Source of the DNA: Nectonema munidae
Lineage: Eukaryota; Nematomorpha; Nectonematoida; Nectonematidae
Direction: 5' to 3'
NCBI GenBank assembly: GCA_030549495.1
Contig: JAUIRK010000404.1
Location: 1 to 64,000 of the forward strand
Length of the DNA: 64,000 nucleotides
Shown: in pieces, positions 34,001 to 49,000 of the stretch
How the letters are laid out: every line of letters begins with the position of its first letter
Position numbering within the stretch: position 1 is the stretch's first letter
Notes under the pieces: generated by a model
Told to the model about the DNA's origin: nothing
The model's input: only the letters and a program-made list of their open reading frames with translations
The model's database searches: none
Position numbers and translations under genes: made by a program

Positions 34001-37000
34001 CATATGATCAAGGTCTATGAAAAAAAATTGGAGTGGGGAAAAATATTAGAATATTAATAATTTTTTACTTGTTACTTTATTAACCCTTTGAGAACCAGCG
34101 TCCCAAAGAAATGAAAATCGTCTGCTTTGAATATATAAAATTCCATTGAAAAAGGAAGCAGACGAATCGTCTTCAAAATTTGGGTCTTCAAAGGGTTAAC
34201 AAACTAAAATAGTGTACTTTTACATTTTTATTTAAAGAAAAAAATTTTAACGACCTTCCGGGCATGCATATATAAAAATTCATTTATAATAACTTTATTA
34301 TGAGGAATATTTCCATCAATTTTCACCAGCTTAAATTTAAATATGCAAATTTGCAAGAAACCAATCAAGATGTAGAATAAAGGGTATTTCGAAAAGTAAT
34401 GTAACATATTCGATAGGCAAAATTGCTTTAAATTGATGACTGTCGGTGGTAACTACGATATTACTAATTTTTACATTTTATGGGAAACCAAAAATTGTGA
34501 ATTAAAATTTTTAGAACACTGTACATCAAAGATAGAAATCCTGTATTGTGTCAAGAAAAAGAAGACTTGTTTATTTTGAAGTTATTTTCTTAATGAAATA
34601 TAGGCGTTCTATCATCGATACCTTTGATCTGTTTCATAAAAAGCACACTTTTCTTAAGCGTATTAAATTTTTTCTCTGCATTTAGATGATGAAAATTGAT
34701 GAAAAGATTAATAAAGTTATTTCTCACACTCTATTTTTAATTTCTTATTCTTTCATTAAACTAACTATATTGCATACAGTAGAACTTCAATATTCAAACA
34801 GATTCGGAGAAAAGAAATTGTTCGGATAAGTGAAAACTTTCTTTCGCTTCTTTATTTAGATGGGCACGTCAGTTATTAGGAGACGCGAAAATTCGGATAC
34901 CCGAGGTTTCACATAATCAATAATAATTTAAGCGAAGCAGAGTTTTAGGTATTAACTTTTTATTTTCAATTTCCCATTCACAATAGCATTTTTAACGCCT
35001 CCGGCATATCAATAATTTCACTTCTGAAGTAATTTTAGGAACCATCTTTTGTATACCGTATATAAAAAATGTAAACATTAATTTGTGCACATACTTTTAG
35101 GAAAATATGCATTTTATCTATTTTAGATTTTAAGAGAGCAGGAGGTTATGGCCACATCTTGAAATTGTGTAAACACAAATTTTTGTACGTGCTTTCAAAG
35201 AAGAAAATAGAATAGATGTGAAAATGGTAACCTTTCCTCCCAATCTTCATCTCTTGAGATAGATGCGGGTGGATATTCAACTTCATCATAAATCTTTTTA
35301 CTCCTTTCTTGGCGATAGTCATAATTTTTGTATGGATAACCTGTCTTGTAACCCTAATTGGTGTGCAGAAACAAAAAATGAGAAATCAATGGCAGCGATG
35401 AAAGAAACACAACAAATTCAAAGTGCGTACCATTTCATCCAGCATACGCATGTAGCCTTCAAAGAATAATTCTCCTAAGCCATATTTGTAGGATGAGGAA
35501 TTTTGATTTTGAGAGTCTACTCCCAAATCAGGTCTATTCGCAGTTTGGAACGTTTTCACCGCTATTTCTTTACCCACAAGGACCAAATTATCTAGATTTC
35601 CACCAGTCATAGCAATGGCCTTGGTCTAAACATCGTAAAACATAAAAATATACGCCTTCGTATGAATATGAATCTTCCATACAACTTTTTAAACAATCGA
35701 AAATAAAAAAACTGTTTATGCGCTACTAAAATTATTTGAAAAATTTTGGACGCTCCTTTGCCTAAATACACCTCAAAAAAGTCATACAAATAAGTATATC
35801 TATGGTAAATTTCACATAATTTTTAGCAATGTTCATAAAAATATGCATTATTATGTCAAAGTATAACTTTAGATCCAATTAAACTAGGCGCTATTAAGAA
35901 AAAGATAGCATCTCTTTGGCATAACAAGACTATAAGCAAACAGAAAAGTGTTTATTATGTATAGGAACAATCTAGATATTTCAAGTCTGTATTCGTTAAT
36001 GAAATTGTGGAAGCAAGTTGAATGAAAAATTAAAATACTCTTGCCTTCAATTATTCCATTTAATTATTTGACTTCAATACACAGAAATGTTAAAATAGAG
36101 GTTGTCAGTTTAACCTATATACAGTGCTTTTGTTAACCTTTTTAGGTATGGACTACGAACGCACAAATAGGGAGGTTGAGAAGTAAGCCATTTTGAAGGG
36201 AAAGATTTATTTTGAAGTTTAGATCACACTAGCACAAATATTTTTTAAAATAATTAATCGGTATTACGGCTACTCTCCCAGCAAGCTAGGGTTTAGCCGG
36301 TGTTGCAACTATGAAAACTGGTATAAAAAGACTACCTAATTTTACATTTCCAAAATTCCCTATTTTGTTCATCCCCTATTTTTAAATTTCTTTTTTTCAT
36401 ACCCTTAAAAACTACATCTTTCCATGTTACTTTTGCTCTACCCTTAGATTTACCTATAGTTTGTTGTTTTAACGCTATATTAATTGACTCTTCAACTGGT
36501 CTTTTGTTTACATGCCCAAACCACCTTAATCTTTGCCTCTTTATTACTTTATTGATTTCATTTACATTACATACACTTCTTCTTTTTTCTTCCCAATTAG
36601 ATTTACAAATAATTCTTAACATTTTCGTCTCAGTTGTGTTAAGTCTATTTTTTTCAACTTCTTTTAACGCCCAACTTTGACTACTGTATACTAAACTAGA
36701 TCTAATACAACTTTTATAAAGATAGCCCTTTATGTTTAAAGAAAAAGTTTTATCGCATAGAGCACTACTTAAAGATTTAAATTTCTTCCAAGCTAGTTTT
36801 ATTCTGTGTCCTACTGAGTTACTAACATTACCTATCTGATCTATAACCTCTCCGAAGTAACAATATTAATTAACTTTTTCTAGTTCTATATCTTTTATTA
36901 CTAACTTTTCTTTACTAATTTCAACTTTTTTAAAATCTGAACAACTAGAACACTTAAAATTTTAACCTTTAATACCAGAGCACCTTTTATGTATCCATTT

Positions 37001-40000
37001 TCTCCAAAAAAAAACCCCCCGCAAATTTTCCAGCTATGAATACAATTTTTTTAAATATAACAACAAAGATATACCGTTAATAAATCATGATTCAATTATT
37101 CTTAAATGAGAGTTCTTTTATAAAAGATTTTGATCAACGCAAATAATTCCATGTTTCAATAGAAAACGTGAAAATAAAATCTTTGGAAAGTAATATAAAA
37201 AGCAAATTTACTTTTGTTTGAGCAATAAGAACAACTAGGCGCTATTCTTTGGGGCGGGGGATGCGCGAAGTTTATTCCCTTCAAAACTCCCTACAAATTT
37301 AAAGGTGTACATTTTTATTATTTTATTTTGATCCTTTATTAGACGTTGGGAAGGCTAACTGAACACTTATCCATTTTGTGCAAATCAAAACAGTTTAATT
37401 AAAATTAAAATTGTTTATAGTGAATTGGCAATTAGTATCTGCAATTCAAAAAGAATAAATAATGAATAAAAATATGCACATTGATGCAAGCAAATATTGA
37501 CACGAACATAATTTAAAAAAAAGAAGTTGCAAATTTGAATAAAAATAAAACAATTAATGAGAAAATGATTAGAGTACGTAATTAGCATAATAATGGAAAG
37601 AAACGCACCAAAACTCTTTCACGTAAGAAATAGAGTTCTAAGAAAGAGAATGGATGAGTGAAATTATAGGAAAATAAAATAAAGTTACCAAAGTAAAAAG
37701 GAAACCACAATATTCTAGCTTTTTTTCAGGGTTCGCATGCGTACAACTAATGAGTTTCGGACACCATCTTACATAGATCTCATAATAAAAAGGATTTAAT
37801 TGAACCGTAATTTACAGAACATCTTTGTAGAGCACTTGTCAGTAAACCATGACCAATGCGATACCAGCGACTGCCCAAAAAATATTGGTGATCCAGTAAG
37901 CAGAGTTGGGATTATTTTAAGTGATATTATTAAGGAAAATTCAAATAATATAAGAAAAGTTTAGAAAACAGACGTTAGGAAACTATTCGCATTTAAGCAC
38001 ACTCTTGAGTTTTAATATCTTCTATTTTTAGTCGTTAAATTTTTTCGTAGCCATATTTTTATTGCTTGAATTAAACAATTACTCGATCTTTCAAAGTGTA
38101 AATCATAGAGTTGTTAATCTCTCCAAAAAAAATCCACTTTTCAAGTCATAGATGGATTCACATAAAAAATTGAGATGATGAACCGCTGGCTGAGGTAAAA
38201 AAATTATATAAAAAAGGAAAATAGCCTACTGGCACATAAACTACCAATCAATGGAGTAGAAAGAGAAAAAATGATGAAATCCAAAATAGGATCACGATAT
38301 TTTGGACTTCTATACCTTTTGAAAAAACCTACAATATATGGCGTCATGTTGATATAATTTGCATCGAATCAAACTTAGTGAAAAGTGAAGAAAAATTAGG
38401 CCCAAAAATTTAGTAATAAACGTAATATATCACAATAAAAAGGGAAATTCGTAATGATGCAAAGTTTTAAAGTTACAGTTGCTAACCAATTTATTAATAT
38501 ACTCATAATCAAATATTTAACATCAAATCTATAAAAAGAAAATGTTAAAATATTTTATGATTGAAAGATGGCGTTTTATGCAGGGCTGTATAAAATCAAA
38601 CAGTTGTCTTTTCAATATTTGTCTTTTATAAAATTACCAATTTTGTAACTTAGAAATTTAATTTGTAAAAAACTTAATTAAGCTTTTAATCTTTATATTT
38701 TTATATATAAATATTAGCTCGTGGATATGGAAGAAAAAATTTGTTTTTGAGGATTCCAAGGTTTGAAGGATGTACGCTGCTCCTGCCATTAACAGATATT
38801 GAAAAACGGGAAGAGCAAAGCTATAATTTTCGTACCTGAGTTCTACACGCTAAAACAGCGTGATATGCAAAGTGAAATGCTTCTTCGATGGTGGAGCCAC
38901 AGGCCAAGATGCCGTGATTTCTTAACAAGAAAACCTTAATGAAAAAGTTAATTAGATGTATTGGAGTAGAAAGGATTGCTGGGTCGTGAAATGAAAAAAT
39001 ACTTTATTTTTAGGTCCTAAAGATCTAACAAGTTTATCCATACTTTCTTCGTCATTCACAATTCCATCATAATCAAAGTAAGATATTTCGCCGCAAATAA
39101 GCGCCTCTTGACTCATAGGAAGAAGACCGGATTTGAAACAACTAACAGCCACTATCTCAGGTAAGTGCAAATGGATGATGCATTTAAGATCTGGTCTTGC
39201 ACCATGTATTGCTCCATGAATAACAAATCCTGCTCTAAAAGTATCTAGCTTTATATACTTCAGCATATTTACGTTTATGTATATATATTTTAAATAAATA
39301 GCATTTCTACTTTAAATTCGTCCATTCAACAGGTTCAATATAAAAAAAGTAAAAAAGGAAGAGTTCAAAGTAAAAAAAGAAATGAGAATGAAGAGGGGGA
39401 AACTAAAGTAAAAATGTACGATTCGAAAGTGATAACGCGCTTATTTAACCGGATATCGACCACAGTCGACTTTACAAAAATGTGAATCGTCTGCGTTTAT
39501 TAATGCTTTTTAATACAAATCTTCTGCTGGATATCGTCTGATTATTCTGTTCGTTCGGATTAAAGTGAAAAAGAGCAAATTTATAATATAATTTGAGAAA
39601 ATAGTACAACATATGATTTCAATGTGCAAATTCACCATGAAGTAATATGAATAAAAGCAGATTAATATCAATAGCATGCAATCAATCAAGTATTAAATTG
39701 GTAATTAACTCTTGAATAAATAAATTGAACTAATGGACTCCACACAAATTTAAAAGTTAAAATGAGGGATTGCCAAAAGTATGTTACCGGGAGTGCATAA
39801 ATATGTAGCGAAATACTTTGCATCTTTCTCTACGAACAGATGGCGCCGGTCTCCTCTATTTAAGTTAAACTAGGCCATTTAAAAAAAATAGAAATTTACA
39901 AATTTGAAAATAAAAGCTATCGTTTGACAACATGGAATGATATAAAGGGAATACGGTTAAAATATTGGAAAACCATGGTTATCATTGGTAGTGAAGTGAC

Positions 40001-43000
40001 AATCAAATAGTATAATTTTGTTAAGATGGGCCTTCTACCTGTAATAAGAGAGCTTATCTATAATAAAAAAACTTTTAAAGCGGGGTGTGAGAAATGAAAC
40101 CATTGAAATATAGACGATGATAGAATTAGAAATGTGAACGGAGAAAAAACAAACAAAAAGACAGATATAGGAGTTCATAAGCACAACGAGTTGTTATAAA
40201 CAAACATTTGTTACTTTAATTTCAAATAAAAGTAAAAAAGACCTTGAAATAACTAGAGATGTATTTTGAGTGTGCATTTTTTTGTATCCGCGGATGCGGA
40301 TATTAAATTTGACATCCCAGCGGGTGGGAATGTCAAAATTCATTTTTTTTAACGGATGCGCATATCATAATTGCTATTCTAAGCAAACGAAAGTTCTATA
40401 CATCTTAAAAATTTAGAGAGATATTTAGATATATTTTCTTATGCATAATGTCATCATAAAGACGTACTTATCATAAAATTTTGAATAAAGTAAAAATTGG
40501 AAAAATTCTAAAAAAAATTGAGGTATATAGGAAAAAGAAAATTGTTTGAAAATTGAGATTGGTAAAAAATTTTCTAGGGAGACGATAAATTCTAAACCAC
40601 AAAAGGAAATTTGGATTAAGCTTATCTTCATTTGTCTTGACACGTAAAATTTTTGATGCTGTACGTAACAAACAGACTCATCATAAAATATGTGAGCTGC
40701 TGATGTCTGATGAATTATGAACAGTTTAAATTTTAGCATGCTTCAAAAGAAGTTGTTTTTTCATTCTTTAGACACTTGAGTAAATTGAAAAAAGAGATGC
40801 AATCAGAGAACAAAAAAGATTTTTTTTAAATGAGTGAAATAAAAAAAGAATTTTTTGCTATTGTGTAAAAAGTATGAGGATAGAGGAGCAGCATTATGAC
40901 AATCTCGCCATCGACAAGGAAATAATATGCGAAGCATAATTGAGACATTACAAAAGATGCTTAGAGAGTGGGCAACACACACACACAATAATTAAAAATT
41001 TCGCATTAAAAGAAGTGCGTTAATCACCACCATCATCATACATTATAAATTTTAGAATAGTTTTTAGAGAGAATGCATATGATATATAATATATATATAT
41101 ATGTGATATATGATTCTTACAGCGTTCACAAGAAACAGCATTATTAAATAAATGAAAATAACTTTTTTTCGTACTCCTACAACACCACCACTACTGCAGA
41201 TTTGATAACGCTGTTGAAATTTTGAATAAAAATAATTGCATTTGCTTCTTCCACATATTGCATTGTTCTCGCACAACAAGAATAAATCATCAAGAAACGA
41301 GAAAATGTTACACATCAAAATGAGTGCACATGAAAGAAGGCTTTAGTGAACGCGCGCAAAATGACATTGCAAAAGCTGATAGAATTAATGTCAAAAATAA
41401 CTTCTGGGAAAGTAGCGACTTTCACATTAGAAATTATGAAGCAAGCATCTTGCTAAGGTTAAACAAACAAAGCAACCATGTGCTTGAAAAAAGCTTCAAT
41501 CATTGCCAGCCTTTTTCGTGATTTTTCGCAAATTTTATTTAAAATGAACAAATTTTAGTCAAGCGTCTTGACTTCAGGAATTTAAAGCGCTGTTTCAACT
41601 AATTAGAACGGGGCATATATTTCAAGATAGTGCATCAAATAATGCGATTTCTTTAGGTCCGTGCTTCTCAAGCTCAGTGGACTCGATTTCTCAAAACGAT
41701 TGATCAGAGGAATTTAATTCGGACTCTTCTTAATAACAAAAATAAACCGATACACATCTCTTTTGATTAAAATGTGTTAACCCGTTAACGACCAGAATAA
41801 TCAGACGATATCTAATGTAAAGCAGAAGATTTGTATTAAAGAGCTTTGATAAACGCAGACCATTTTATTTTTGTAAAGTCGACATGGGCGTTAACGGGTT
41901 AATTTGATTTTTATATCATTTCCCAGAAATAAAGTTTAGCAATGGGATTGTGTAAGCGTAAATGAGTGTACTTCGTTTGTGTGTATATGTTTGTGGGTTT
42001 GTGTGCGTATGATATTATATTTTGCTTCGAATCGAATCTCTATGCCTTAAATTAAAAAATGAAAATCCTTATAATAAATTATTGATATTTTAAAGGACTA
42101 CTTTTACTCTGGTATTTAAAATCGAAAATATACCTCAGTTTATATAAAATATTGTCGTACGTAATTTCGATATTTTTCGTGTATATACATATTTATCTAC
42201 AACCAAATTATGGCATTCCTATCCTGCTACTTTATACTTCAGTTTATTTTTGCAAATCAGGGGAAGTGGAATTTTTTAAATCTCCATCTAGCATTTTACC
42301 GAAAAAGTCTTCATTTGCATTCAATCCTTACTATCATCCTAAATATCTACTTTTGGATTTAATTCGATCTATAATGAATTCCCGAATATCACAGGAAAAT
42401 AGCAGTGACATTTTTTTCCTTTCAATTTTTGACGGATAGAGCAAATCTTTTATTTTATAACCTCTATAAAGTTTAGCACCTGTTTCTTATTTATTTTTTA
42501 ATACTGAATACACTAAGACTGATTTTTAAAACGAAAAATAATTTATTTGAATCGAAAAGATTTGTAATTAGAATTAATCTAATTATAGGAATCCATAATG
42601 TAATCAAAATCGTAGAAAATTTTCATACCATCTCCCCACTACACCGTATACACTAGTTCTATCTATGTTATTTCTCGGGTTTTGATTTCCGAGAAGTTAC
42701 TTTCCAGTAAAGTTGATTTCGGATTGTTCGATTACAACTTACTAACGAAGAAATAATGAGCTTATGATAATAATTTTTTTCAAATTTAAAATTTATTTTA
42801 ATTTTGTAAATTTATTTTAAAAGTGAAATACTTATATCTGCCGAATAACGGGGAATTAACATACCGGCCACCCAAACAATGGAATTTTATAATTTAAAAA
42901 CTTTTATCACAGCGACAGCACGTCTATAGAATAGAAAGTCGAAGATCACTGCTTTCACAGTGCTTGAGTATAAGTAATTCAGTCATTTGGATTATTATTG

Positions 43001-46000
43001 GTTTAAAAGCGGAGCAAATGCAAAGCAAATCTAAAAATATATGGAGATCAGCCTATTGTTAAGCTTAGAAGATAGCTAGAGAACCACGCAAAGATATTGA
43101 AAAACCTATCTAATATATATAAAACAAAAATAAAGGGTGTATGGTATTCATTCTGGATTCTATACAGGTATGGATACGTGGAATACTTTCACCGAGATGA
43201 ATTTCCACCGGTTATGTCGAACCATAAGCAAAGAACTTCTAAGACCGTGCAGCATCAAAATTTTGAAGCATTTTAAAAACTTCATTCAAACCTCCACTAA
43301 ACACTTTTCTAGAAACAATATTTCTGACAGATATGCACACTGGGGTGAAAAAATTATAAAAAAAATTGTAAAAACTGGACATTTAATTGATGATGTTGCT
43401 GCCTAGTTTGGGAGTATAAAATTTTTTTTTATTTATATTTGCTTTGAAAAGGGAGTTTCAGCAACATTGCTTCTATGAATGAATAAATTAAAGAATGGAA
43501 TAATTTCTAATATTTAATTTTAGATAAAGTGTGAAGGTTTTGAGTCGAAAAATGAAGACAAAATATTACTTGCTTATTCCAAAATTTGTAGATCCTTGTT
43601 CAACGATATCGCCTTGCATGTTGACTTTATTCAATGAAGAAGCTGTTACTTCTGAGTAGAGCAGGCCAAATGGATTCAACAAAAACATTTCTTCTTGTTG
43701 ACTAATTCTAACCTAGAGAAAATTTATATTTTGAAGAAATTGAAGCAAAAACAGGAGTGCATATAATCTGATTGAAAGCCTTACGGAAATGTGATTGTAT
43801 ATGCCTTGAGTCCATTCCATCATTTCAACGAGTCTGTAGAGTGAAGCCAATTTACAGCGTAAAATCTTTTCCATTTTTGAATAATGGGGATCTCCACTTT
43901 TTATATCATTTATTGGGCATATTTTTCCTAAAATTCGGTAAAAATATGAAATAAGAGGGGATTAAAGATTGAAAAGAACGAAAGACCTTACTAGAGAACA
44001 GAACGGGTAAGTAGGGTCAAGGCCCATGATTACAACCAGGGCTGGAGAAAAGTGATAATTTCAGGATTACTCCTTCTCTTATTCCGGTGTAAAAAGTTTT
44101 CATTCATGTTACTTATACTACTCCTCGATGAGAACTATCATGATCTAATGACTCAATAAGCACATTTCGGAAGTCTATCATGAGAATAGCATTCCAATGA
44201 TAAATAGCTTAGTTCAAGTGAAAAAAATAAGTGTGCTTATTACACATAAAATCTTGATCAACACATGCAGCGAGACTCTCTGACACTTAGTTTTTGTTTA
44301 GGGACCCCGAACGCGGTAGCTCAGACTAGAATTGGACAAGGAAAATTATATTTTATAGCTATACATTAATTAAGAAGAAATGTGCATTAAAAAAGGAAAT
44401 ACCTTTGATTTGAAGACCTTTTTGAAAGAGGTTGGGAAATAACAAGTCAGAAACGTGTTGTAATGCGATGAGAGAAGGCGAATGAATTCCTGCTTTAATT
44501 TGACCAAATATAAGTTCTTCCAGCTCATGTTTGAAGTGCTACGTACGTGTAAAAAGAAGCATGCATTTATGCATATACACGCAAAAGAAGGTTAAATAAA
44601 AAAGGTAAAATTAAGGGCAAAAAATTTAAGAGAAAAAAAGCAGACACAAACCATGGCGAAATTTACTACATTCGCTTTCTCAGACAAGGCCTTTAAGGAG
44701 CTTCTTATTTTCCATTATTTTAAATACTCAAAAAAAATTTATTTTAATGCTTAAACAACTCTGACTCATAAATTTTATTAGATACCGATTAGGAATTCCA
44801 TTCTTTTTCACCATCAACTCAGACTCAGCAATCCTGATTTACAGGTTGCAGAAATTTCAATTTTTGAAATATAAATAAAGATTTCTGCATTTTTTGGAAA
44901 TCGTTCGTTTTGAAAAATCTAAACTATAGAGCAACGCCGCCTGAAGTAATTATATTAGGAGTAGGGTTGATTAGATGCTGGATTCGATAACTCAAGGTCT
45001 TGGGTTCGATCCCGCATCAAGCCTGCTTTCCTCATAGTTCGATACAAGCGGCGCAATTGTGCCTTCTCGATGAAAACACCCTATGGTACCTTTACCTTCC
45101 TAGCGTACACAAGTGTTTACACAAAATTTGTAATATAATTTTATCGTGTTAGTTCTTCTATTAAATTATTATGTAGCGCTTATATTTTAGAAAAAAACAT
45201 AAATTATAAGTTTTTTAAGTATTATTTTTACAAACTCTATTTTACCTTAAATGTGAATAAAATGAGTGTTTTGTAAATTCCTTGAAAAATTAAAATTTAA
45301 CAAAGAAGTTTGAACTTTTGAGTTGTGAATCGTCTATAAATATATATTGAAAAAAATATAAAAATATGAGAAAATAAATCTTTTTTTCATCTTTCTTTTT
45401 ATGTAAATACAATATGATGTGAACATATGTACACGCTAAGCAGGACTGTGCTGTACTAGGCAAAAAAACTTTGCACTGCAAGTCCTATACTTTCTTTTGT
45501 GCATCAAATATACTTATGCAATCATCGGTCAGACTAAACACCCCAAAACATTCCCAAACACCCCAAAACATGGCAAATAATTTTAAAGCATTATAAAAAA
45601 AGATGGTTAGACCTTTTTGGACATCAGAACCGACCGAAACAGCAATTCAACATGCGGCGGCTTAATAACATAAAAACACATTCATAGAACATCAAATCTT
45701 TCAAGACACACTAACCCTTTTTTGTAGTGCTTTAGAACTATTTGGCGTGTTTTGCGATATTTTGAGGTGTTTTAGCGTATTTTGAAGTGTTTTGGGGTGC
45801 TTACTGTTATTTCTGGGTGTTTTGGCGTTTTTTTTTATCTAACCCTCTTTTTTGTAGTGCTTTAGAATTATTTAGCGTGTTTTGGGGTTGTCTGACCCTG
45901 CAATCACTCACAGAAAGCAGTTTTTTCTCTTTCACTGTTTTATAGTTTGAACAGATGTAAATGCAAAAAAGTTTTGCGCATCATAGTATGTATCATTGAA

Positions 46001-49000
46001 GCAATTTAGCTCTCTTTCATTACGCATCAATAATCCATAATTTTTGTACATATATAAATCTGCTTTGATTTTAGAAACATCTTTTTTGCTTTACATCATA
46101 TTCTAATTTTTACATTTGATCCTATGTTCTTGTCTAAAGTCAATTTAACAAAATTATAAATTTATTTTCTTTTATTCTTTATGGATACAAATTTATTTGG
46201 CATCCCTAGCTGGCATGATGGACTGTTTTCTTAGAAGGAAATATTATAAGTACCAAAGCTACAAACTTTGACTAAAAAAGTGTTTCCAAAAAGAGAAAGG
46301 AGTTATCCAAAGTTTGGTGACAACTTCAATAACTCTGAATATATGGTGTTAGCAAGTAAAAGAGTTTGGTGTTTATGTTATTTGGGATGATGGGAATTTC
46401 TCTTTGATAAATCCTGACAAACTTCCGAAAGAGGATATAACTCTTAAGGAAGGAAATAAAGAAAAAAAATAACACCATCCATAATCACATTCGAATGTTT
46501 ATTGTTGATAAAAAAAACTCATGAATTTCTACATTGTGCTTTAAACTCAATAGTTGATGACAGGATGTCAGGGCAACTTGATATTGTTGTTATTCCTGAT
46601 GACGATTTCTTAGATGATATGACAAACGATTTAACTGTCCTGCCCGAAATATGTTCAAATGTGGAAGTTCAATCAAATACTTTGCAAGAAAACGATGAGT
46701 TAGATTGTTTAGAAGATATTGATCGCTGTATGCATGACATTTATTTTTCTAAAAAACATCCAGAAAATAAAAGGGTTGAAGAAATCATTGTTGATGCTTT
46801 TGAGTTTTTTAATATTAATGACACCAGAAGCCTCATCGTTACAGAAACTCTTCGGTATGCAAAAGAAACCAAAAACAATAATTCATTTTTGTTCGATGAT
46901 GATGCTTTAAAAAATTTGTTGGAATTTATTTTTTCAGGATTTCACAAGTTTCCGAGACTGCGCATACGTTTCCAGGATATTCATGTTTCTTCTGTTGCCA
47001 ATGTTTTTTATCGTAATGATTTTAATAAAAATTTGTACAAAGACAAGCTTGCTAAACGTATTACAATCTTGCTAACTCTGCTCTGGGAAAGTTTTGGATT
47101 TTTTGATACCCACTACTCAATTGATGAGCAAATGATACCATATACAGGTCGTCATTCAGCAAAGCAAACAATTCGGTGCACGTCGGTTCGCTTTGGTTTC
47201 AACTGATATAAAACAATAGAGGACCGTGATGATCGACTCTCTCCCAACTAAATCAGTCGTTACTTTCGATCATATTAAGTCAAAAAGGTTGAACAGTATA
47301 TATTTCCATGTAAATATAAACTCATTTCAACTATTTTGCTATTTATATTGAAAAAAATTAAAATATACTTTGAAAAAAAATTTTCTCCATTGAAATGGTA
47401 GTTATAAGGATTATTAATATTCATTTAAAAGAGTTTTGTATAAGGGAGAGGATGTGGTTTGCATAGGCCTATTGGAGCTACAATGTTTAAATCCGACCTT
47501 GAACACAACAACATTGAGACAAAGTGAGTTAGACAAAAAGCTCTTCTTCTTCTTCAAAAGTTCTAATATTTAAATGATTAGGGTTAAAGTAGGCGGCATC
47601 AAAGTTCAAAGACAAATTTTTTATCAAAGAATTAAACAAGAGAATAATGAATTATTATTAGATGGTTTCAGTAGAAAAACTGAATTCCTAAAAAATGTCG
47701 AAGGACTTCATGAAAAGAAAAGAAAAAAAAGTGCATCAATATGATTTTGATATGCCAGCAGTATTATCTTTGAGATATAAAATCTCCATATCTACAACTA
47801 TCACTGCAACGAATACCGTTCATAGCATTTTTCAGATACATTGGCATGATTCCTCCATGTAAAGCAACTCCCATTCTTAATGACAAATTGGAATATGGAA
47901 TATCAATGATACTAACACAATAAGATAAGGAATTCAAAATAGGTCATTATCATGTCAGAATCATGCTAGTAATCTTTCAACTCGTTTAGATTGTATAAAT
48001 AAAAAGATTGTGGGGATAGTATAAAGACAAATAATTTATAGAATAATTAGTTGAAACTTGAGTTCCGAAATGTTCAATTTGTAAAACATGAATTAGCTAC
48101 TCAATTCACCATGCTAAGCTTATTTGTACTGCTTTCCATGTGCCCTATTGTCCAAGAAGTAATCTCCGTTTGCTTTAGCAGCGTTCAATGACTGAAATTA
48201 TAGTGATGCTGTTTGGAACATAAAATAACGAAGAACATCGAAAGTGCATGACTGCACATTTGGCTAGGCACAACGACATTGAAAGGTTAAATAAATTTAC
48301 GCTTTAATAACATCGTTCTGTCAAAGAATTATTCAATAATGGTGGATTCCCATTGAGATAAACTGACATTTTCCCTTCGATATATTGAAGGATGTGACTG
48401 TATAGAACGGTTCTGTTGTGAATATTCTTAATAATAGCAAAATTCCAATATCAGATTGTCGTGGTCGGCCTATGTTAATTCCTCAAATATGTCTAGGAGA
48501 TATACTTAATGAGTTCGCTATTTATATCCCATGTACTGCAGATAGCCTGAACTTGGCTTGAGTATTGTCCTCAAACTTTGAATTTCTTTGCCTTTATTCA
48601 GTATTAGTTTCCTTTTGGGCTGCTTCTATTTATATATGGAATGTGTTAACGGGTTACCTCTTCAAGCGCATATGTGACAAACGATGGTTACCATATTTTG
48701 ATGTAATATGCTCTATATGTAGGCTTTGAAAAAATAAAAATTCTCTGAAATCTAAAATAGATGATACTAAACACGGAGCTAAATACACGACAAGAGGCCC
48801 AAAATTTAAGCAAGAAAATGGAAGATTTGAGCACAATTTTCTCACAATTCTTTGGAATGATTTGCTAGAACGATTGAACAAAGTAAACAAGATCCTAAGG
48901 TCAAAAGATGTATACATCCTTGTTGAATTTAAGAAATTCTATTTCCAGGAAACTAGAAATAAATTCAGTGAATAGGAATCGAAGCCAATATGATGTATGT

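Noticed and set aside
35263-35469. Plus-strand frame of 68 residues
   Set aside because: Overlaps adducin exons 7 and 8 on the other strand; shadow.
43137-43406. 89-residue plus-strand frame of balanced composition
   Set aside because: Could be an old transposon scrap, but I recognise no motif and there is no splice or neighbour support.
44957-45030. tRNA-like sequence with a B box
   Set aside because: Cloverleaf pairing is incomplete and the same body follows it in several loci, so it is a SINE and not a tRNA gene.
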